From: Diplosphaera chodatii
Taxonomy: Eukaryota; Chlorophyta; Trebouxiophyceae; Prasiolales; Stichococcaceae
Assembly (NCBI GenBank): GCA_032358165.1
Contig: JAALGY010000032.1
Span: 1,550,001-1,614,000 of the forward strand
Length of the DNA stretch: 64,000 nt
Direction of reading: 5' to 3'
In this document: one piece after another, positions 46,044 to 56,708 of the stretch
Position numbering within the stretch: the stretch's first letter is position 1
How the letters are laid out: each line of letters starts with the position of its first letter
Notes under the pieces: generated by a model
Databases searched by the model: none
The model's input: only the letters and a program-made list of their open reading frames with translations
Told to the model about the DNA's origin: nothing
Translations under genes and position numbers: made by a program

Positions 46044-49000
46044 ATGTTCGGTAAGGTGGCGAAAGGTTTGGGAGGAGTCGTCTTCGGTGGAGAGCAGGGT
46101 ATGTCTTTTCTGTGAACATAGTTTTGCCACCCAGCAGTACATTCCCAATATGCTCGGCGTTGTTGGTTCATAATGGGCACTGTCTGATCATGTGTGCCTG
46201 CTCTGTCAGCAGACCAGATATCTGATGACCGTGCCGTCGAAAGCCTGCTGCAACGGGTGGCAGATGGCGTGTTGTCCGAGGACCGCCGTGAGGCGCTTGA
46301 ACACCTGCGCGACCTCCTGGCCGAGAGTGCAAAGGTGCTGCGCCAGTTTGTGCCTGTTGCAAGGACATCAGCAGTACTGACGATAGCCAGCAGCAGGCCT
46401 ACATACATGGCCAGTCTTTCAGTTACATGGGTCTGCATGCAATATATATGCACCATGCTGCAGGCCCAGTCAGCGGTGGGCGCCATGGGGTTCCCCATCC
46501 TGTGTGAGGTGGTCCGCGAGGAGCGCCAGGACGTGGAGCTGGTGCGGGCCGCCCTGGACTGCCTCACGAATGCTTTCACAGCCCCAGCAACTGGAGCGAG
46601 CGCACAGCCACAGGCAAGCCGGTGGCCACTGCAGCATGGTGTCAAGCATGTGCCTGTTGTGGTGCACAAACCTACGGCTACCACCAGGACCCCATTTGCC
46701 TGTAGCGCACAGCCTGCATCAGACCTGCAGCGAATCGATGCCATATTCAATAACGCAGGAGCCGCAGGTAGTGGCGGTCAATGCGGAGCTGTTCTCACGG
46801 GACAAGCAGAACGTGCCAATGCTGCTGAGCCTGCTTGAGGAGCCGCCGGCGGGTATCGACGACTTCCACTGCCGCTACCATGCACTGCAGATCCTGACTG
46901 GGCTGTCCTCATCACTGCATCGGCTGCAGGAGGTGCCTGGCCATGATGTTCACCCATGACAGGATCAACGACCTGCTGTGGTGATGCTTGGTGGATGCGC
47001 ATGTTCAGAGCGGCAACCTTGTTCGAGCTCCAAAACCACCGTCAGCAATTTGCAGCTGGTAGTAGCCTCGGGACGCGACAGTGCGGAAAACGCAATGTCC
47101 TGAGGGCGCCCTCTGCGTGGCCTGCCAGGCGGTGCTGGCGTACCCGATGGGTGTGGTGCGGCTGATGGACATGATGGCGCAGCGGGAGGTGGTGCGCAAC
47201 GAGGCGCTGCTGCTCATGATCGTGCTGGCGCACGGCAATGCCGAGGTGCAAAAGATTGCAGCTTTTGAGGGCGCGTTTGAGCGGCTGTACAGCATCATCA
47301 GGTGTGCACTGTGGCTGGTTGCTGGGTGACAGCCAACTGCTGAATCGTGATGAATAAGTTACAGTCCGCAAGCCTAGGTGTGCTAAATGTCGAAGTGAGA
47401 TGTCGGCACATCCCAGTAGTGGCTCACCATTGTCATGGCACTTGCAGGGATGAGGGCGCCGCTGACGGCGGCATCATCGTGCAGGACTGCTTGCAGCTGA
47501 CGCACAGCCTACTGCGCAAGAATGCCAGCAATCAGCGGATGTTCAGGTGCTTGCACCGCAAGCTCAGCCCACAACCACTGGATTGTTTTTCCGTTCTATA
47601 ATCACCAAGGCTGTGCCCGATCACATTCGGGCATCTGCTGGTGCCATGGCTCCAGCAGCTGCGATGCAATAGCCCTTGACTGCAGGGAGCTGGGCTTTGT
47701 GGGACAGCTGCCGGCACTGCTGCGTCTCAAGCAGCGGGGCGGCACAATTGCAGGGCAGCAGGCCGCCAATCTGATGTGCGCTCTGGAGACTGTGCGGCTA
47801 CTGCTGGCTGGGGACAGCGGCGTCATACCATCTGCACCAGCTGCTGTTGACGCAGAGGCGACGACATGTCAGGACGCAATCATGAAGAGTGGGGTGGTGG
47901 ACATCCTGATTGGCGCCCCGATTGGTGATCACGCCATTTCCTCTACGGCCGTGCGCGTAAAGGTGACAGCATTATGACGATGCGCTGTCACCATATGCTG
48001 CTTGTTGCCTGCTGTACATCTGAGCATGCCCATCAACTCGAGCTTGACCCCTGACATCATGATGGTCCTCCCTTGCTGACTCTTCTGGAACTTTGAGCAT
48101 AGTGCCTGGAGTGCCTAAGCGCGCTGCTCACCGTCAGCACAGCAGCCAGGGACAAGCTGCTGCTGGCAGCAACCACAGTCCGTGGGCAAAATGTCGCCGC
48201 ACTTTTTGCGCTGCTGCAGTCAGCACTGCACCGTCCACTGCCGCAGGTACGGCAATTCCGATGCCTTGCATGCCAAAATACAGGCGGCAATATCAGTCCA
48301 CGGGCCATACACCTGATGAAGCATTCCACACTTGAGCATGTCGATGTGCAGGAGCGGCTGGCTGCCGAGGAGGTGCTAGCTGCCTTCTGCAGAGGCAATC
48401 CTACTGGCCAGGCACAGCTGGCGTCCACGCTGCAGCCCAGCAGCAAAAGCGGTGTGTTAGACTCTGTTGCCACAGCTCAATATGCTGCAGCAGGCGATGC
48501 TGAGGGTTGATGTGCAATAGCTCACCGTCCTGACTGTTCTGGTGAGGTCGTGGTTCCCCATGAATGTGGCAGGTCCATCCTTCGGGGCGGAGCTGCTGTC
48601 GGCGCTTGCTCAGGGTGCGTCAGCTGGCAATGGGACCGCACGGCCCGCCGCGGCAGCACGCATCCTGGCACACCTGCTGGCAGACTGCGCGCCAGCAAAG
48701 GGCTATGCTCTGGCAGCGCAGCCGCCACCAGCGCAGCAACAGAACAACGGCGGTGCCACGCCCACAGCACTGCTGCCGACCTGCTGCACGCAGGCAGCGG
48801 CTGCAGCAGCTCCTGGTTCACCAGCAGGACCAGCTGCCACAGCGCTGCACGGCCTGCTGGTCGTGTGGTGCCACACCTTTGAGCCCGCAGCAACCGCGCT
48901 CGGATCGCAGGCAGCTCACCTGCAAGTCCTTTCAGGGATTGTGGCAGGCAGGTCAGTCATACACGAAGACTGGACCACTGACCCTCCTCACAGCAGTGTG

Positions 49001-51427
49001 TGTATATGCATGACACGCCTGTTTGGTGTTGGCATGGGGCTACTATTAAGGCTTGTCACGGCAGTGTTGCTGTCTGCAGGTTGCAGCCGGGTGACAGCGT
49101 AGCAGCTGGGCTAGCCGCAGCGCTCCTTGGAGTATGCCTCCTGGGCAGCAGCAGCGGCGGGGGCGGTGCGGTGCGTGATCAGCCCCTCGCTTGACGCCCT
49201 GCAGGCTGCATGTACTTTTGTTCTTGCCTATGGCTGTGGAGGCCCTGCACGCTGTCCTGGCGCTGTGCTCTGGCACACCGATGTTCCCATTGCGCTCTGC
49301 TGCAGCACTTCGGCGCTACGCTGGGCGCCATTGCTGCAGCTGGCGGTGCCGAGGCTGTCCTGTCCGCGCTACACAGGCTGCACAGCAGCGACGCATTCCA
49401 AGCCGCCGGCGCAGATCCTAAGCCACTTCCGCCTGTCACTCGCAGCCTGCTGGCAACAATGCTGGCACTTGATGATGGTGCGCGACTGCACTCGTGGAGA
49501 ACTGCAGCATGCCAATCGATCCCAGCACAGGCGCATGCGCGATATATCCGTGGGCATTGGTAGCTTGACCTTGCCATGCTGCCGGTGCCACGAAGCAGGG
49601 CGGCAAGCCAGCTTGCTGCAGCCATGCGTACTGTGATGATTTTCCGCTGCAGGCGGCGGATTGTTAAGACAAGGCAGCGCACCAGGGCCGGCTGCCCCAG
49701 AGCCGCTGCTGTCCCCGCACATGGTGGCCATCGTCCGGCAGTCGCTGCCGCTGCTGGAACAGCAGCTGCCGGCCGCTGTGGCTGCTCAGGTGCTTCCCTT
49801 GTGCAGTCTCATCCCTCAGCAGCACTGCTTGTAGGGTTCAATGCATGCCCACATCATCACCTTGCTGCTGCAGGGCGCCGCTCCACCGCCGCAGCTCCTC
49901 ACACAGCCGCCAGGGCCGCAGCCATCCAGGCCGCCCCCGCAATGGCCGCAGCCACCACAGCAGACGGCAGCACTAGCAGCAGGTCCTGCGCACCAGACTG
50001 CTCCTGCAGCGCCGCCCGGCGGCGAGCTGCTTCAAGCACAGGGCACCATTCGCCAGCTGCAAGGGTGCGCAACATCGACTCAGCTTGCAGTGCTTGGGTA
50101 AACCTCTGCACTGTATGGCACTCTCTGATGACTATCCTTTCAAACACATGTCACGCACCGCAGGACCTGATTGTCAGCAGAGCAAGGATGGCTCTCACAA
50201 CATCTGCAGGGAGCTTGCGCAGCTGCGCATGAGCAGCGCGTCGGGCAGCCAGGCGGCTCAGCAGCTGCAGGACGACGGCCGGCTGGCGGCAGCTGAGGCG
50301 CGACTGGCGCAGGCCGAGGCCGCGGCCGCCTCCCTGCGTCAGCGTCTCGACCAGTCGTCAGGCATGCGCAGCATTGATCACTGGCCCTACGTCGCCGCCG
50401 GCAAGCGCTGCAGCTGGCTCCTGCATGCACGACGCTCTGCACCCACAGAGGATGCGTTTGCACCCGACATGCTGCACCAGCCCATCGACACTGACATGAG
50501 CGTGGCACCTCACAGCGACGGCGGACGGGCTGCGGGCAGAGCTGCAGGCGGCCGCGGCAGAGGCGGAGGCCGCGCGCTCAGCAGCCGCCAAAGCCGAGGC
50601 CGACATGGAGGATCTAGCCAATGCGTTTCAGGTGCGACCTGGCTGTAGGTCCAGGCAGGGTATGCTGTTGCTCGGGACGCTGTTGCATATGAATGCAGCG
50701 ACAAAGGCGGTAGCTTTTCTGCCTCGGCGCTGCACGGGACGCCTTGCCTGCTGCAGGGCCTGGAGGCGCATGCGGGGCAGCTGGAGGCGGAGCTACAGGA
50801 GGCGCGCGCCCGGGCGCCCTCTGAACCGCCAGGCGGCCGACCCCCACCACCAGCAGGCACGCCAGCACCGCCGACGTTGCTGCTGCACCTGACGGCAGCA
50901 TGCTGGCTGGCCTGCCTACAGTTTGTCAGCGGCCTGCCTGGCAACAATTGACATAAGAGAGATGTGGAGATGTGGAGACGTGCCTTCTGGCTGTTGACGT
51001 TGCGCAGGCAGCTCAGTGATCTGGCCCCATCCAGCCTTCCACCTGACTGGACCCTATCGCTTTCCACTACAGGGCCGCAGGAGGTGCAGCGTCAGATTGA
51101 GGCGGCTGTGGCAGCAGCCCGGGCAGAGGCCGAGGCTGAGGCAGAGGAGAACCTCAACGACCTGCTCGCATGCTTGGGACAGGAGGAGCGGAAGACAGAG
51201 CGGTAGCCATTCTCGACCACGTCACAAATGATGCTGCTTGACAGCTCGGCCTGGCCAGTGCTGCATGCATCATATCTTGGACACATGTCCCGCAGGCGAT
51301 TGCTGTTGGGTGCAGGCTATCAGCGCGGCTGCAGGAACTGGGCGAGAATGTGGATGCACTGCTCGAGGAGGTCATGGCAGAGGAGGATGAAGACGGCGCT
51401 GATGCTGATGAGCAGGATCTTACATGA
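46044..51427 (+). CDS. p115/Uso1 vesicle tethering factor (golgin candidate 6 type), multi-exon
   Basis: p115/Uso1 tethers ER-derived COPII vesicles to the cis-Golgi. The N-terminus MFGKVAKGLGGVVFGGEQ is the plant GC6 start. An armadillo-like head follows: DDRAVESLLQRVADGVLSED, REALEHLRDLLAESAKVLRQ, FPILCEVVREERQDVELVRA, VVAVNAELFSRDKQNVPMLL, FHCRYHALQILTGLSSSLHR, VVRLMDMMAQREVVRNEALL, VQKIAAFEGAFERLYSIIR and IIVQDCLQLTHSLLRKNASN. From about 50.2 kb the sequence turns into Ala/Glu/Arg/Gln coiled coil. It ends NLNDLLACLGQEERKTERL, then ELGENVDALLEEVMAEEDED and an acidic tail to TGA at 51425-51427, matching the acidic C-terminus of the family. TGTAA follows 56 bases after the stop. Confidence 0.93.
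51420..51424 (-). terminator. Candidate TGTAA poly(A) signal for agmatine deiminase
   Basis: TGTAA on the minus strand lies about 115 bases past the agmatine deiminase stop. It overlaps the last codons of the convergent p115 gene. Confidence 0.4.
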
Positions 51428-51482
51428 TGCTTGCTGTATAGCACTTCGATCGCTTTGCGGCAGTTAGCATTGTGCAAGGGGT

Positions 51483-51487
51483 TGTAA
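51483..51487 (+). terminator. TGTAA poly(A) signal for p115/Uso1
   Basis: TGTAA lies 56 bases after the p115 stop codon, within the spacing usual for green algae. Confidence 0.55.
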
Positions 51488-51537
51488 GCACGTCCGACCC
51501 GGGTGTCATTGCACACTCTTCGGCCACCAGGGCCTGG

Positions 51538-53898
51538 TCACCGTTTTCGTGCTACAACAGCCGGCTGCTGGCAGGTGATACAGTGCACATTCCCGCCACC
51601 TGTGGTGCCACCCAAAACAACTCACCGTTACCTTTAAAGCATCAGAAACCAGTGCCCGTTCTGAGAACCTGTGCACATTCATCGGCACACAGCAGGAGGA
51701 ACATCGGAAGAAGCCAACCTAACAGAATCTCACGCCCAAGCGGCACCATCTCAATTTGCCAGCCAGGGAAAACCTCCTGCAGTACTTGCTTCGCCCTGCA
51801 TGTTGCACCTGACAACATGCTGGCAGCTGGCAGACAAAGGGTGCATCCGTGCAATAGACCGCAAAAGCAGGTGCGTTGCGTACAAGCAGCCAACGACTTG
51901 GACACAGATCACGACCCACTTCGTGTCTGACTCTGGTACGCCCAAAGCGGGCGCCACAATGCCGCGGCCGAGCTTGCCATTGCAGATGAGGAAGTTCACG
52001 TAACTGCATCAGGGCGCATGCTCTTTGGCTGAGGATCTGCCAGCACGCAACTCAGTCTCATCGCATTGACACGACATGCAGCTGACGCAGTGCCCCCACG
52101 AGGCGGCCAGGCGTGCGCCCGCCTCACGCGGCAGCGCGCCCTTTGCCTTCATGACGCCCGCGCTCTCCTCCTGCAGGTGCATTGTACATTGTCGCCGCTG
52201 ACACTTACGTCAACTGTCCGTGTGCTCTGCTGTCAGGCAACACGGATGGCGTTGAAGAAGCCAGGGATGTGTTCCTTCGACTCACCTCTGTGATGTGTTG
52301 AGGCGGCGGCACGGGCATCTTCACCACCTCAATGCGGCGCCCCTTGGCGTCAGTCGAGGTCGTCAGGACCTCGTATGCTGCCTTCGAGCGTGCGTACTGG
52401 AGCACAGGCGGACAGGTCATTTGATGGGTTCCAGACTTCCAGGTGGGCAAACGGGCCTGCAGGGGCGCACGGGACACGGTCCACAAGCACACCTGTGGGT
52501 CGCTCTCGTCGTCCGTCCAGGCAAGGAGCACCTTCGCAGGCGCAACGAAGCATGCAAAGTTGTCGACGTGACCGTCTGTGTCCTCGTCTGCAGGGGTGCA
52601 CATGCCGGTCGGCAGACAGCGCCAGCATCGATGGCGGGCATGTGCCAGCAACCTGCCAACTCTCAATATGGATTGCACGGGTGATATGTACAGGACTGCA
52701 GCAGCCTGTGTGCACACACACCTGCGTACAGGCCCTGGGGCAGCCAGATGACCTTCTTCACCCCCAGCCGCTCCTTGAGGTGCTGCTCGATGTCCTCCCT
52801 GCTGCGGGCGGGGTTCCGGTTCGGGTTGAGGAGGCACTCCTCCGTCGTCAGCAGCGTCCTGTGAATGCTTGAGCACCTATCGGAGGCTGCACAACAGGCA
52901 TCCTGGTGCTGCACCGGCCAGATGCTGGCTGCAGACAGGGATGCACAGCTGCCAAGGCCTGATATGACCACCAAAGCAGTGAGAACGGCGTACCCTTCGC
53001 CATCGACGTGTATTGAGCCACCCTCGAGCACAAAGTCTGACTGGTCCCGCTCAATGCCTTCGTAGTGGAGGATCTGAAGCAGTGCAGAGTTAGCCGTTCT
53101 ATTTGCACAAGTTCTTTCATCATGGCGGCAGTGCACAATGCTCGCAACACACCCAGCCTGCGATCTCGTCGTCGACCTCCCATGTCACATTTTTGTGTCC
53201 CCAGGAGTTGAACACGAAATCATTGCCACGGATGGCAGCGCTCTGCCCGACCTCGCCCCGCCGGACGACGAACTGCACGGTGGTGAGGCATTATGACTGG
53301 TACATGGACGTGGTAGCATGCCACTGCAATAAGCCTCGAAGGGTGTCCATCACTATGTCAAACGCCTCTGCATGGCAGGACATAACGTGCACCCAGCTCA
53401 CCACAGGGCCAGTGTCCCTGAACCAGGAGTCGTCCTGTGGGATCTCCATCACTGTGACTCTGGACTTCGGCAGCATGCTCCTGGCGTTGTCAACCTGTGC
53501 GTCTTCAGTTCGCTCGCTCAGAGCACAGCGAATGAATAAGATGCTCAGACATGCACAGCCCGGTCGTTCACTCGACCTTGCCTGCTCTTCGTTGGCGCCC
53601 ACCATCACATACTCAAACTTGCTGATGGCCTCCGCCACCTGCACAGATGCACAATGCGCACCGCTCATGACATCGTGCTGCAGTTGCGGTCTAGGGCACC
53701 GTTGTCTTGTGCGGCGATCCCGCACACGCCATGTGCCCGCCAGACCTGCACAAAGGCCTTCATGCCGGGGCCCGCCTTGTCGCGCCACACGTCGGGCCGT
53801 TGCGGCCAGCCCATCCAAATTCGGTCATGCCGCTCCCATTCAGCCGGCATGAGGTATCCGCTGCGATCCGGCTCTATGGACTCCCACTCGATGTTCAT
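51538..53898 (-). CDS. AIH: Agmatine deiminase (agmatine iminohydrolase), ~12 exons
   Basis: The enzyme hydrolyses agmatine to N-carbamoylputrescine and ammonia in the plant/bacterial arginine-decarboxylase route to putrescine. Exons I could fix (5' to 3') are 53898-53746, 53638-53582, 53494-53402, 53272-53153, 53073-52994, 52858-52722, 52587-52493, 52396-52286, 52170-52100 and the last, 51599-51538; the one or two between 52003 and 51700 are approximate. Motifs are YLMPAEWERHDRIWMGWPQR, EIPQDDSWFRDTGP, NDFVFNSWGHKNVTWEVDDE, DFVLEGGSIHVDGEG, ECLLNPNRNPARSREDIEQH, DTDGHVDNFACF (catalytic His), YVNFLICNGKLGRGIVAP and GGNVHCITCQQP (catalytic Cys). The intron after 53582 starts with GC (GCAAGG) rather than GT. 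It lies head-to-head with the next pathway enzyme. Confidence 0.95.
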
Positions 53899-54461
53899 CT
53901 GTCGTGCTGTCTATAGTGTTCGGCCCTTGTCATGTGCCTTGCATCTTCCACGGGGTCAATGTGTCGCAGTGCACTGCAGGACTGGCCACCTATAGATGCC
54001 CTAATTGGGAGCGGAGGTGCAATTTCGGCTCTATGAGTGTTGATCAAGCTACCAGGATGACCAGGGCGACCTGCAGAAAATGCCTGCTGTATGCAGTCAC
54101 AGATGCCTCAAGCACCGAGGTAGATAGATATACAGCTCGACGGTTCGTGGAAGCCGATTGAGTGACCCTGCTTGTTTGCCGCAGACCGGGCGAGACCGTC
54201 ACTGTGCAGCAGTAGATCTGACAATATTGCACAGCTTGAAACATGCAGGTGCGTCCAAAGCGCGCCAAGGGTCCATTGCACCTCGCTTCAGTGTCGGGAG
54301 CAAATGACACATGACAGATCTTGGAGTACTCACCTGTGCCGTTGTGCGGCATCGACACCGTCCGACACGCCCGTTTTCAGTTGCATTGCTTCCTTTGCAT
54401 CACTTGCATGTGTCTTCGTACGCAGTTCGTCAGCGACATGGTGTAGGCCTCATTCGCGAAC
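53899..54461. promoter_or_regulatory. Shared divergent 5' spacer of the putrescine gene pair
   Basis: 563 bp between the start codons of agmatine deiminase (-) and N-carbamoylputrescine amidase (+). It contains an AT-richer patch with GATAGATATACAG near 54123-54135, but no motif I recognise. Co-regulation is inferred from layout and pathway. Confidence 0.5.
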
Positions 54462-56474
54462 ATGGCGCCGCGGATAGTGAAAGTGGCTGCGACGCAGCAA
54501 ACATGTAGCTGGGACCTTAAGGACAATGTGGTGAGTTTGTCAAGCAACACACGTTCCCAGCAATTGCTTGACGTACTTTTGCGTCAACCTCGCCATGTTG
54601 ATCAGCATGTGTTGGTGCTGCAGGCGAAGGCGGAGAAGCATGTGCGGGATGCAGCTGCGCAAGGTGCAAACATCATCCTGCTGCAGGAGCTGTTTGGTAG
54701 GCATCCCTCATTGTTCGCAACCAGATTATTTGGTCATCACCGCGTGCAGGGGTCAAAGTGCGTTATGGTGCATTGCTTGAGCGCCTGCACTTCGGCGCTA
54801 TGCTGGTGTGCTTGCTGCTGCAGAGATGCCGTACTTCTGCCAGGAGCAGGTGTCAGACCACTTCAAGCTGGCAGCGCCGGTGGAGGGCAACCCCCTGATT
54901 GAGCGGTGCGGGCAAACACACGATGCGCCCTAACAGGCCTGCATGGCACGCAGCTGCGCTGCACGGCGCCAAAGGCTGTGGCGGTCTCGGACGGCCATTG
55001 GCGCACTGTGATGCAGAGGGGGTACCGCGACACACACACATTCCACTCATGGGGTGGGCCGCAGGTTTGCGAATCTGGCCAAGGAGCTGGGTGTGGTGCT
55101 GCCGCTCAGCTTCCTGGAGCGGGCCAACAACGTGTTCTACAACTCCCTGGTGGTCATTGACGCCGACGGCACCGTCGCCTCGCACTACCGCAAGAGCCAC
55201 ATCCCTGACGGCCCCGGCCCCGGCCCCGGCTACCAGGAGAAGTGGTACTTCACACCGGGGGACACAGGTGCCCGAGCTCAGCAGCTGTGTGGCGGGCTGG
55301 GTGTGTTGGAAGCATCAGGAACGTGCCAGTGCTCTGGTGGCGGGCTTGAGAGGCTTGGGGGACTGCACTGCAGGGTTCAAGCCCACCAAGACGAAGTACG
55401 GCACCATAGGCACGTGCGTGTGCTGGGACCAGTGGTTCCCTGAGCCAGCCAGGGTCCTGGCCCTCCAGGGGGCGGAGGTGCTCTGCTGATCACCATGTGA
55501 CACAGCCTGGTCTGCACGAAGCATATGTTGATGGACGGCACAGCTGATGTGGATGCCTGCTGTCCTGCAGCTGCTGTTCTACCCCACAGCAATTGGGACT
55601 GAGCCGCAGGACGCCTCCCTGAACTCATATGGCCACTGGTGAGCAGCAGCACAACATTTAGGCCTATGGTCGTGTTGTGGACATCAGCCGTATGCTTCTG
55701 GGCGTTCAGAAGTCCAAAGCTACGTGTCAAGCATGTAGCTTATCGTGCTGGCTGCTGCAACTGGTCGGTTTCGTGCAGGTGCCGTGTGATGATGGGACAT
55801 GCGGGTGCAAACCTGGTGCCCGTGATTGCCAGCAACAGGTAGGTTTGTGCATGAGTGCCACGATGCAAGGCGCACGAGCAGCACTGCATCAGATCTGAAT
55901 ATGAACTAAGCTGATACACCTTCTCATCAAACACAGGTGTGGCAAAGAAAGTTTCCCAGCGCGGGCTGAGAAGACAGAAAGCAGTATCAAGTACCACGGT
56001 GGGAGTTTCATTACAGGCTACACAGGCGAGATAATGAAGCAGGTAACCCTTCTGCCTTCTATGGGCCAATGTGCATCTGCACAAATGATCGGGCGATCCG
56101 TGAAACAGTGCAAATACATAAACTCCCAGATGCACACCTTACAGCAGCAGCAGCGCATGCGTCTGATGCTGCTGGTTCGTGTGCAGCTCGGGAAGGATAC
56201 AGACGATCCATACCCAGCCCTCCAGCCGAAGGATGAGACGGGGTTCATCATTGCGGAGTTCAACCTCGACGAGATTGCTGAGGCGCGTCACAGGTGCGCC
56301 TGCCCGGTGAACACAGGATGGCAGCATCTACCTGGTTCCCATGTATGATACACGATGTCACAACACCCGATGACTTATGGTGGCTGCAGCTGGGGCTTGT
56401 TTAGAGACCGGAGGCCCGAGTTATATGGGCCGCTGCTGACGAAGGATGGTCACAATCGCATCACTGCTGCTTGA
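54462..56474 (+). CDS. CPA: N-carbamoylputrescine amidase, 10 exons, ~318 aa
   Basis: This nitrilase-superfamily enzyme hydrolyses N-carbamoylputrescine to putrescine, CO2 and ammonia. My exon model is 54462-54530, 54624-54695, 54824-54905, 55064-55267, 55374-55477, 55571-55638, 55779-55838, 55937-56042, 56187-56293, 56390-56474; all are GT-AG and in frame (319 codons). The catalytic triad is visible: Glu in LLQELFEMPYFCQ (~residue 45), Lys in HYRKSHIPDGPG, Cys in GTCVCWDQWFPEPARV. Other family blocks are FANLAKELGVVLPLSFLE, LLFYPTAIGTEPQD, GHAGANLVPVIASNR, YHGGSFITGYTGEI and WGLFRDRRPELYGPLLTKDG. Length fits the family (~300). The usual IPDGPGYQEK is expanded to DGPGPGPGYQEK, four extra residues close to the catalytic Lys. 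Confidence 0.96.
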
Positions 56475-56708
56475 TGTTTGCAGCACATGGTAACAGATTG
56501 ACAAATCACTGCAGCTATGTACCTGGTACGGCGTGCATGTGCAGCTGGTGGTCGTTTGTGCACTGGAAGTACTGTCCTACCATGTGGTTTATTCTCCTGA
56601 TCAGGACAGTAATCTGATTGCTTCCCAACCATATTTTGGCTGCTGTCTGCTTAGCATCTGGCAGCTGTTTGCTTCTAGAGGCATGAGAGTTTGCCGCCTC
56701 AAAGCTGC

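Noticed and set aside
55441..55490. Apparent in-frame stop in N-carbamoylputrescine amidase after LALQGAE
   Set aside because: A GT donor follows GAG at 55477, and the next exon at 55571 continues with LLFYPTAIGTEPQD, so the stop lies in an intron.
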